This document shows, one piece after another, positions 17,173-22,851 of a stretch of DNA of 25,507 bases. Source of the DNA: an uncultured Collinsella sp. (GTDB taxonomy: Bacteria; Actinomycetota; Coriobacteriia; Coriobacteriales; Coriobacteriaceae); NCBI GenBank assembly GCA_934654765.1, contig CAKUGX010000017.1, positions 1 through 25,507 of the forward strand. Direction: 5' to 3'. The stretch's first letter is position 1. Each line of letters begins with the position of its first letter. A model generated the notes under the pieces. That model ran no database searches, was not told the origin of the DNA, and worked only from the letters and a program-made list of their open reading frames with translations. Both the position numbers and the translations under genes were made by a program.

Positions 17173-18354
17173 CTACAGCTGCTCTGCTGGACGGTCGGGC
17201 GAGCTAAAGCCCGAATCAAACGTGACGACGCATGAGACGTCGGGCCGGCGCTCGTGCACGATGCGCGTGACGAGCTCCAGCAGCTCCTCGTCGGATAGGT
17301 CAAAGCCGTCGGGGCGCACCAGGTCAAACGAAACGAATCCGTCGTGCTCGTGCAGGTCGTGGATGGAGAGCGCGGGGTCGATCTGCATGATGCCGCGTTT
17401 GACCCAGCCGCGCAGGTCGTCGCCGGTTGTGGCGATGGGGTCGCAGTGCAGCGTGATACCGATGCCCATCTGGCGCTTGATATCGTGCTCGATGGTATCC
17501 AGGATCTCGTGGTGCTCAAATGCATCGCCCTCGCCGGGCATCTCCACGTGGGCGCTGGCAAATTGGCGACCGGGACCGTAGTCGTGCACCATCAGGTCAT
17601 GCGTGCCCAGGACCTGCGGATACGACATGATCTTGTCGCGGATTGTCTGGACAAGCTTAGGATCGGGCGCCTGTCCCAACAGTGGGCTGATGGCATCGCG
17701 CACCAGACCCATGCCGCTGATACAGATGAAGATGCCCACGCCCAGGCCTGCCCAGCCATCGAGGTCAAAGCCGGTTGTTTGCGAGATAAGCGCTGCCACC
17801 AGGACCGAGCCCGAGGTGATGACGTCGTTTTTGGAATCCTGCGCTGTGGCGATGAGCGTCTCGGAATCGATGCGGTTGCCCAGCACGCGGTTGAACGCCG
17901 CCATCCAAAACTTGACGAGCATGGACAGGATAAGGGCTGCCATAGAGAGCGCCGAATACGCGGTGGGGGAGGGCTTGATGATTTTGGTGACCGACTCCAA
18001 GATCAGGTTGATGCCAACGGCGCAAACGAGGACGGCGACAAACAGCCCTGCCAGGTACTCGTAGCGGCCGTGGCCGTAGGGGTGTCCCTCGTCGGCAGGG
18101 CGGCTGGCAAGTCGGAACCCGAGCAGGCTCACAATGTTGCTCGAGGCGTCGGAGAGGTTGTTGAAGGCGTCGGCGACAAGCGAGACGGAGCCCGCGAGCA
18201 GGCCCGCGATTCCCTTGGCCAGGCACAGCGTGATGTTGAGACCGATGCAGATGAGGCTTGCGGCAAAGCCAGCGTTGGTGCGGCAGGAGGTATCGACCGG
18301 TTCGCTTTCGCTGCCGGGAACAAGCGTATGTACCAGCCGATTTACAAATAGCAT
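17173..18354 (-). CDS. Cation diffusion facilitator family metal exporter
   Basis: This 393-residue inner-membrane antiporter moves divalent metals out of the cytoplasm. Six membrane helices are apparent in residues 25-220. Family signatures are VADAFNNLSDASSN in helix 2, HPYGHGRYEY after it, and AQDSKNDVITS in helix 5. The transport site reads Asp62-x3-Asn66 and Asp173-x3-Asp177 rather than the His-containing set of zinc exporters. This pattern is seen in manganese/iron-type members, so Mn export is my best guess. A cytoplasmic C-terminal domain (about 225-320) is followed by an extra acidic tail of about 70 residues. The ATG at 18354 is preferred because GAGGA lies 8 nt upstream; an in-frame GTG at 18369 overlaps that site. 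No manganese riboswitch was recognised upstream. Confidence 0.92.
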   Translation of the reverse strand: MLFVNRLVHTLVPGSESEPVDTSCRTNAGFAASLICIGLNITLCLAKGIAGLLAGSVSLVADAFNNLSDASSNIVSLLGFRLASRPADEGHPYGHGRYEYLAGLFVAVLVCAVGINLILESVTKIIKPSPTAYSALSMAALILSMLVKFWMAAFNRVLGNRIDSETLIATAQDSKNDVITSGSVLVAALISQTTGFDLDGWAGLGVGIFICISGMGLVRDAISPLLGQAPDPKLVQTIRDKIMSYPQVLGTHDLMVHDYGPGRQFASAHVEMPGEGDAFEHHEILDTIEHDIKRQMGIGITLHCDPIATTGDDLRGWVKRGIMQIDPALSIHDLHEHDGFVSFDLVRPDGFDLSDEELLELVTRIVHERRPDVSCVVTFDSGFSSPDRPAEQL

Positions 18355-18448
18355 AACGGTCGTCCTCACAATCGTGTTTAAGGGGATAGTGTAGCTCGGA
18401 CGGGTGCGTTATGGGCCGATGCTCAGAAAATGCAGCAATGGTCTGCCG

Positions 18449-18530
18449 GTGCTAACGAGCACGGGGCGGAGAAGGGTGGTTGTCCGCGCGGCTGCAAGTC
18501 CACTGCGCCTTCTCGTCCGTTCGGGTGCTC
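18449..18530 (+). promoter_or_regulatory. Leader with competing hairpins before the zinc-ribbon gene
   Basis: AGCAC at 18458-18462 can pair with GTGCT at 18449-18453 (loop AACG). Alternatively, as GAGCAC (18457-18462), it can pair with GTGCTC at 18525-18530. The second fold also pairs GAGAAGG (18469-18475) with CCTTCTC (18508-18514) and GTGG-TTG (18476-18482) with CAA-gt-CCAC (18495-18503). A TTTT at 18533-18536 follows. Two further small hairpins lie between here and the AAAGGAGG: CGACAT/ATGTTG at 18571-18587 and ACAG/CTGT at 18588-18598. The folds are seen directly; a regulatory role is inferred. Confidence 0.4.
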
Positions 18531-18616
18531 CATTTTGGGCCACATGGGTATGGGCATGCGCTTGTTTGCTCGACATACTTAATGTTGACAGTCCCTGTGC
18601 AAAGGAGGACGTTTCC

Positions 18617-19954
18617 ATGGACGAGATGTTTGCCATTAAATGCCAAAACTGCGGCGGCCCCATGTATTCGCACCAGGCAAAGCGCAGCTTTGAATGTGCC
18701 TATTGCGGAACGGTCGTCCCGTGGCAAGCGGACGCCAGGGAGCCTAAGAGTGCTCTGGGCATTCGCCATACACCGCTGACGGTGGTTGACGGGTTGCTCA
18801 AACTCACGCATGTGTCGCAGCTCGAGCGCCCAGAGGACCCGGACTGGTATTTCTTCAATTCGTACTGGCGCAATCAGTCGGTTCTGGAGCATCTGCTGTG
18901 GGAGGACCGCGGCACGGCGCAGGAGCTCCAAGAGGCTACGCATGTGAGCATTCCTTGCCCCTTCTGCGGTGCGTCATTTGAGGGCGAGTCAACCCAGCGC
19001 GTGTTCGAATGCCCGTCCTGCGGCAACAAGATTGGCGTGGCCGACTTGCTTAAACCCGGCACGTTTAGCAAGCGCCTGACCATGGGTGTGGGTGCCGAGT
19101 ATGTCCCCGAGCAGGGTATTCCGTGTGAGATATCTCCGCAGCAGGCACGTGCCAATGCGCTGCAGCTGGTGCGTCAATATCCGGATGCCTTTGCGGGGCA
19201 CGATGTGGAAGATGCGATCCAGAACGACATGATGCTCTTCTATTTCCCCATGGCGCTCGCGGACCTGCGCATGATGGCGTCCTTCCCGGGCAAGGGCCTG
19301 AGCAAGGAGACCCTGGTGTACTACGAGGTGCTCGATTGGGCATACCCCAGGGCAAACTATCTGGACGTTCGTCTTATGGGCATTTTGGAGCCGTGGGACT
19401 TTGCCAAGGTGGGACCGTTCGATCCCGCCATGCAGGAGGGCGACTTCCGCGTCGTCTCCGTCGATGCGTCCACCAAGGACCAGGTGGTTATTGACAAGCT
19501 GGCGCTCGACGTTGCGGGCAACGATGCCGAGGCGACCCTGGGGCTCAATAAAAAGAGCATTCGCACGTGGGCGCGCAAGGCTCGCAAGCACAAGGACGGT
19601 CTGGTGATGGTGCCGGTGTACTTTGTCGATCGCCCGGCAACGGACAGCCGCGACGGCGAGCAGGTGCGTATTGCCGTGAATGGCCAGACGGGTCGCGCGG
19701 CGGCGGTGGTGTTTAGCGACAAGCGCGAGACGCATATCGTGGCGCCGCTCAACCCGAGCGTGATGCTGTCAAACGAAAGCACCGTGCACGCCACGCCCAT
19801 CGAGGTCAAATACGTTAAATCGCCGTTCCTATACCAGATCGTGCGCCGCGGAGGCAGCGACCGGCCGCGCCAGGTTGCCGCTGCGGCCGAGGGCTCCTAC
19901 CGAGAGGAAAAGCCCAAACGAAAAGGCTTGTTCGCCGCGATCTTTGGGAAGTAG
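18617..19954 (+). CDS. Double zinc-ribbon protein of unknown function
   Basis: This 445-residue cytoplasmic protein has two zinc ribbons: Cys9/Cys12/Cys27/Cys30 (CQNCGG and CAYCG) and Cys114/Cys117/Cys132/Cys135 (CPFCG and CPSCG). Between and after them are no motifs I recognise. Residues 175-340 are mixed alpha/beta with many aromatic residues, and the C-terminus is basic (EEKPKRKGLFAAIFGK). There is no signal peptide or membrane helix. The ATG at 18617 is set by AAAGGAGG at 18601-18608; the frame is open back to 18404, but the upstream residues look non-coding. Zinc ribbons of this type occur in nucleic-acid-binding and ribosome-associated proteins, so an RNA/DNA-binding role is possible but not shown. 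Pipelines may label it as a PriA-like or zinc-ribbon domain protein. Confidence 0.85.
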   Translation: MDEMFAIKCQNCGGPMYSHQAKRSFECAYCGTVVPWQADAREPKSALGIRHTPLTVVDGLLKLTHVSQLERPEDPDWYFFNSYWRNQSVLEHLLWEDRGTAQELQEATHVSIPCPFCGASFEGESTQRVFECPSCGNKIGVADLLKPGTFSKRLTMGVGAEYVPEQGIPCEISPQQARANALQLVRQYPDAFAGHDVEDAIQNDMMLFYFPMALADLRMMASFPGKGLSKETLVYYEVLDWAYPRANYLDVRLMGILEPWDFAKVGPFDPAMQEGDFRVVSVDASTKDQVVIDKLALDVAGNDAEATLGLNKKSIRTWARKARKHKDGLVMVPVYFVDRPATDSRDGEQVRIAVNGQTGRAAAVVFSDKRETHIVAPLNPSVMLSNESTVHATPIEVKYVKSPFLYQIVRRGGSDRPRQVAAAAEGSYREEKPKRKGLFAAIFGK

Positions 19955-20084
19955 GGGAGCGCGCGTTGGGGCAGCTCGCAGAAGTGCGGGCTGCCGTCCG
20001 GTAGTTTGGCGGGGGGTAGATGTAAATAAACGGTGGAGCAGCTGCAAAAGAACCGCCCCACTGGGTAAAATCAGGGTGTGCCGC

Positions 20085-20172
20085 GGAACCCGCTCCTCGG
20101 TTGGTCAACTTTGGAGACGCGGGCAACGCAGGTACAGACGTCTTAAGGGGCCGGGTGCAACCGGCCCTTTTT
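20085..20172 (+). ncRNA. Candidate structured RNA ending in an intrinsic terminator
   Basis: Within the 464-nt gap after the zinc-ribbon gene, CCCGCTCC (20089-20096) pairs with GGAG-acg-CGGG (20113-20123), with an apical GTT/AAC pair inside. About 20 nt further is a hairpin with a 7-bp GC stem (GGGCCGG 20148-20154, CCGGCCC 20161-20167, six-base loop) followed by five T, a convincing plus-strand terminator. It may simply end the zinc-ribbon transcript about 215 nt downstream, or end a small RNA made in the gap. No known RNA family was recognised. The stretch 19955-20084 shows nothing else I can name. Confidence 0.35.
20145..20172 (+). terminator. Intrinsic terminator
   Basis: GGGCCGG / CCGGCCC stem with GTGCAA loop and T5 tail on the plus strand. 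On the minus strand the hairpin is followed by CTTAAG, not a T-run, so it works in one direction only. Confidence 0.85.
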
Positions 20173-20193
20173 CATGACTCCCTTCGCTATCCG

Positions 20194-20286
20194 TTACTGC
20201 TTATATTCCCTCCACATCGAGTAGAGGTTCCGGGCAATGCCGGTCACGTACATCGAGAGGCGCAGGATTTCAAGAAACAAGTTCAT
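20194..20286 (-). CDS. Putative 30-residue peptide
   Basis: The ATG at 20286 opens a 30-codon frame ending TAA. The peptide begins MNLFLEILRLSMYVTGIARN and ends SMWREYKQ: a hydrophobic/amphipathic helix with a charged tail, the sort of composition expected of a small membrane-associated peptide rather than of random frame. The start lies 5 nt after the stop of the 17-codon ORF, with GGGGTGA just upstream as a possible ribosome site. It is downstream of the ADP-ribosylglycohydrolase on the same strand. No family recognised; expression is unproven. Confidence 0.4.
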   Translation of the reverse strand: MNLFLEILRLSMYVTGIARNLYSMWREYKQ

Positions 20287-20291
20287 AGGCT

Positions 20292-20345
20292 TCACCCCAA
20301 TCGGAGATCGGAGCGCTGCCCGCAGGCGGATTCCGCGGCAGTCAT
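20292..20345 (-). CDS. Putative 17-residue peptide or coupling ORF
   Basis: The ATG overlaps the TGA of the preceding 14-codon ORF (ATGA) and has GTGAGGT 7 nt upstream. The product (MTAAESACGQRSDLRLG) has no recognisable feature. It may only serve to pass ribosomes on to the 30-residue ORF. Confidence 0.25.
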   Translation of the reverse strand: MTAAESACGQRSDLRLG

Positions 20346-20386
20346 AATTCTACCTCACGGGCCGCGGCGGGAGATATCCTCTCCAT
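20342..20386 (-). CDS. Putative 14-residue leader ORF
   Basis: A strong AGGAGG (plus-strand 20391-20396) stands 4 nt before an ATG, 32 nt after the ADP-ribosylglycohydrolase stop. The frame encodes MERISPAAAREVEL and stops inside the next ATG. The clear ribosome-binding site is the main reason to list it. Confidence 0.3.
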   Translation of the reverse strand: MERISPAAAREVEL

Positions 20387-20418
20387 GATGCCTCCTGCCT
20401 TATTTCTTGTATGACGTC

Positions 20419-21207
20419 CTAAAACAGGCAACTCTCAATCAGCTCTTTACCGCGCAGGGTGTCGATCCACTCTTGCGGAATTGCGCCAATGCCGTATGCT
20501 GTGCCGGCGAGGGCGCCGGCGACGGCTGCGGTGGTGTCGGTATCGTCGCCCAGGTTGACGGCGGTAAGCACGCAGTCTTCGTAGCTGGTGGTGTTCACAA
20601 AGCACCAAGTAGCGGCTTTAAGCGTGTCGCGCACGAAGCCGCCGGATTTGATTTCGTGCTCGGGTACGTCTTTCAGGTGGAGTACCCACGAGGGAAGCGT
20701 GCCGTCCATCACGGCCCTCATCAGCTCGACAAATATGACGCATGCGTCGGTTGACGTTCTGTGGGCGTGCGTAATCGCGGAGACTTCGCAGATCTCGTCG
20801 TCCGTCGCATCGGTGAACGCTAGGGGCGCGATGCGCATGAGCGACCCGTTGCCGTTGTCGCGCTCACCGGAGCCTCCCTTGCCGGTACGCAGGGCGCGGG
20901 CGGTGGTGCCGCCGTAGTCGAAAACGCCGTCGATCGTATACTCGCCGTTGTTAATCCAGCCCACGAACTTGTCGCGCATGTCCGCGGTATCGATGCGACC
21001 GAGCTCTCTAATCGAGTCGCAGGTGGCAAGCGTCATGGAGGTGTCGTCGCTCCAGGTGCCCGCGGGCTGCCCGTGCGTGCCACATCCGATCATGTCCGCG
21101 CATTCAAAGGTACCACGGGGCCTGAACTCGTAGGGGACACCCAAAGCGTCGCCTACGGCGAGCCCGTAGATACAGTCGCGTAGCGTTGTTTTTGGCCTGT
21201 CTGTCAT
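20419..21207 (-). CDS. ADP-ribosylglycohydrolase family protein (DraG/ARH type)
   Basis: This 262-residue protein belongs to the family that removes ADP-ribose from proteins or nucleic acids, or cleaves related metabolites, using two metal ions. The metal-binding motifs are all present: GLAVGDALGVPYEF (15-28), TWSDDTSMTLA (51-61), GNGSLMRIAPLA (119-130), HAHRTS (147-152) and NLGDDTDTTAAVAGALAGTAYG (218-239), with Asp221, Asp222 and Asp224 in the last. No ADP-ribosyltransferase is seen next to it, so the substrate is unknown. The ATG at 21207 has AGAGGAG 6-7 nt upstream. It lies 69 nt after the YhcG-type nuclease gene with no terminator between, so the two are probably co-transcribed, and small ORFs follow it. 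Confidence 0.92.
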   Translation of the reverse strand: MTDRPKTTLRDCIYGLAVGDALGVPYEFRPRGTFECADMIGCGTHGQPAGTWSDDTSMTLATCDSIRELGRIDTADMRDKFVGWINNGEYTIDGVFDYGGTTARALRTGKGGSGERDNGNGSLMRIAPLAFTDATDDEICEVSAITHAHRTSTDACVIFVELMRAVMDGTLPSWVLHLKDVPEHEIKSGGFVRDTLKAATWCFVNTTSYEDCVLTAVNLGDDTDTTAAVAGALAGTAYGIGAIPQEWIDTLRGKELIESCLF

Positions 21208-21276
21208 GGAAAACTCCTCTTATGCCAGGTGGTGCGGAGTGTCGTCGAGGGCGTCGGTCGCACCGTGCTGCTGCCC

Positions 21277-22320
21277 TTACGCTTCGACGTTCGCTGCTTC
21301 GTTGATGGCACGGTACTCGGCGCTTAGCTCGCGGGCCAGCTCTTCCTTGCTTGGAAGAAACGGCAGATATTTGGCGGCAAACACTTGGTCGTTGTCTTTG
21401 GGCAGCGTGTACTCGACAATCGAATCGCTTTTGTCTGCGCAGAGCACGATGCCTATGGGCGGATTGTCGCCTTCGTTCATGAGCTCGCGCGTGTAGTAGT
21501 TCACGTACATTTGCATTTGGCCCAGGTCCTGATGCGTAAGATCATCCGTCTTAAGGTCGATAAGCACGAAGCAGCGCATCAGATAGTTGTAAAACACAAG
21601 GTCGATATAGAAATGACGCCCATTAAAGGTGATGCGCTTTTGGCGTGCCTCAAAAGCGAAGCCACGGCCAAGTTCCAGCAGAAACTTCTGAAGATGTGTG
21701 ATGAGCGCTTGCTCTAGATCGCTCTCGCGAAACGCGGCATCGTCCGAGAAACCTAAGAACTCCAGTACGTATGGGTCGCGGATAATGTCCTCGGGGCGAC
21801 GGGACGGGGCACTCTTTTGTATTTCCTGGGCGACGGTCTCTTTGTCCCTACTGGCGAGTAGCTGCTCGCGGAACATGGTATTGATTTGGCGTTCGAGCTG
21901 GCGCGTGCTCCAGCGAGAGTCGGCGCATTCGTTCATGTACCAAGTGCGCGCTTCGGAGTCGGGAATGCGCATCAACCTGCGGTAATGAGTCCAGCTCAAT
22001 TCGGAACGCAGTGCGTTCCGAATTGGGAACGCAAGATAGAACTGCCGCATGTATCGGAGGTTTCTGGTGTTGAATCCTTTGCCGAAATCCCTGGTCAGCC
22101 TAACGGCAAGCTCGTCGATCAACGCCTCTCCATATGCGGCACGTTCCTCGCCGCCCTGCTCATCAACAATGCTCTTGCCGATCTCCCAATATGCCTCAAC
22201 CATCGCAAAGTTAACGGCGGTATAGGCCTTGTCGCGAGCGGCGTTGAGAATCGAGGAGACCTGCTTGTAAAAACCTTCGGGCATGATTGCCGATTCTCCA
22301 CGGTTTACCAGTTCACCCAT
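21277..22320 (-). CDS. PDDEXK nuclease, YhcG/DUF1016 family
   Basis: A 347-residue protein. The N-terminal DUF1016 helical region (about 15-155) holds AMVEAYWEIGKSIV, GFNTRNLRYMRQFYLAFP and LSWTHYRRLMRI, all typical of the family. The C-terminal nuclease domain has Glu203 (DLEQALI), Asp240 (YIDLVFYN), Asp255-x-Lys257 (IDLKT) and Gln267/Gln270 (HQDLGQMQMYVNYY), so the PD-(D/E)XK site looks intact. Family members are found in defence and restriction-modification islands and with mobile elements; their substrate is not well defined. The start is uncertain: ATG 22320, GTG 22323 or ATG 22284 (preceded by GTGGAG). By eye its base composition is less GC-rich than the core genes, consistent with acquisition. 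A long palindrome lies inside the gene (21997-22025). Confidence 0.9.
   Translation of the reverse strand: MGELVNRGESAIMPEGFYKQVSSILNAARDKAYTAVNFAMVEAYWEIGKSIVDEQGGEERAAYGEALIDELAVRLTRDFGKGFNTRNLRYMRQFYLAFPIRNALRSELSWTHYRRLMRIPDSEARTWYMNECADSRWSTRQLERQINTMFREQLLASRDKETVAQEIQKSAPSRRPEDIIRDPYVLEFLGFSDDAAFRESDLEQALITHLQKFLLELGRGFAFEARQKRITFNGRHFYIDLVFYNYLMRCFVLIDLKTDDLTHQDLGQMQMYVNYYTRELMNEGDNPPIGIVLCADKSDSIVEYTLPKDNDQVFAAKYLPFLPSKEELARELSAEYRAINEAANVEA
21997..22025. repeat. Perfect 14-bp-arm palindrome inside the nuclease gene
   Basis: Arms at 21997-22010 and 22012-22025 are exact reverse complements around a single central base. Read in frame on the minus strand it encodes IRNALRSEL (residues 100-108), between two family-conserved blocks. 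Confidence 0.95.
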
Positions 22321-22413
22321 CACTGTCGCCCCACTTTCCTCTTGTGAAATGCATCTTTATCGCATTTAGTTTAAAGCCTCGCGCGGACACGAATTGCTAT
22401 GTTGTCTGGCACC

Positions 22414-22443
22414 TTCGCATGGGAGCCTTGCGGTGGTTAAAAT
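22414..22443 (+). promoter_or_regulatory. Possible promoter of the PH-like gene
   Basis: TTCGCA (22414-22419) and TAAAAT (22438-22443) are spaced by 18 nt. A start point near 22450 would leave the GTG at 22444 outside the transcript and favours the ATG at 22489 as start. Confidence 0.35.
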
Positions 22444-22488
22444 GTGACCATAGAGGCAGTTTTAGCGAACCCCGCGGGAGTGACGCGT

Positions 22489-22758
22489 ATGGACAACAAC
22501 ACGCTGCTGTTCCAGGACAAAGGTTCGGGTAGGTTTAAAGACGTCAAGATCTACCCTAACCGCATTGAGGTACTCAAGAAGGGCACTTTTGGTGGCAAGC
22601 ACACCGAAATTGTCTATCTTAAGGACATCACGGGCGTCAATAGAATCAAAGGCCGCGATGTTTTTCTGCGTAACAGGCTGTTGACTGCTTGTGTTTTTAG
22701 CCTGAGCAGTCGTGCGAAGGCCCAGGAATTTGTGAACGCGCTGAACATGGTGATGTAG
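22489..22758 (+). CDS. Small PH-domain-like protein
   Basis: An 89-residue protein without signal peptide or membrane helix. The pattern is a set of beta strands (LLFQDKGSG, KDVKIYPNRIEVLKKG, TEIVYLKDITGVNR, ACVFSLSS) ending in one helix (RAKAQEFVNALNMVM), as in bacterial PH-like domains such as those of SHOCT/bPH proteins. The role is unknown; such domains often bind membranes or partner proteins. The ATG at 22489 follows GGGAGTGA; a GTG at 22444 would add 15 residues of no clear homology. It stands alone, divergent from the nuclease gene and convergent with the phospholipase gene. Confidence 0.7.
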   Translation: MDNNTLLFQDKGSGRFKDVKIYPNRIEVLKKGTFGGKHTEIVYLKDITGVNRIKGRDVFLRNRLLTACVFSLSSRAKAQEFVNALNMVM

Positions 22759-22786
22759 CCGATAACGGCGTTCGGACTAAGGTAAA

Positions 22787-22822
22787 AATCGGGGCGCAGA
22801 ACGGAATCCTGCGCCCCCGATT
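22787..22822 (-). terminator. Intrinsic terminator of the phospholipase gene
   Basis: A 13-bp stem with one bulged base (22787-22799 and 22809-22822), GC-rich in the middle, is followed on the minus strand by TTT after the stem's own TT. It lies between two convergent genes and fits best as the end of the minus-strand gene; it may also slow plus-strand transcripts. Confidence 0.85.
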
Positions 22823-22851
22823 GAGTCGATGTGTCCAAAAGGTCGGCTTGC

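Noticed and set aside
17159..17180. Small hairpin AGCTGT/ACAGCT between the convergent membrane-protein and exporter genes
   Set aside because: Only 6 bp with a 10-nt loop and no T-run on either strand; too weak to call a terminator.
18355..18448. Possible manganese (yybP-ykoY) riboswitch before the metal exporter
   Set aside because: None of its conserved loop sequences are present on the minus strand.
20073..20086. T-box-like core AGGGTGTGCCGCGG
   Set aside because: It is one base short of the consensus core and breaks the tRNA-end pairing site, and no aminoacyl-tRNA synthetase or amino-acid gene lies downstream on that strand.
20101..20388. 95-codon plus-strand ORF in the gap before the ADP-ribosylglycohydrolase
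   Set aside because: It crosses the terminator at 20145-20172, has no ribosome site, and its translation looks random.
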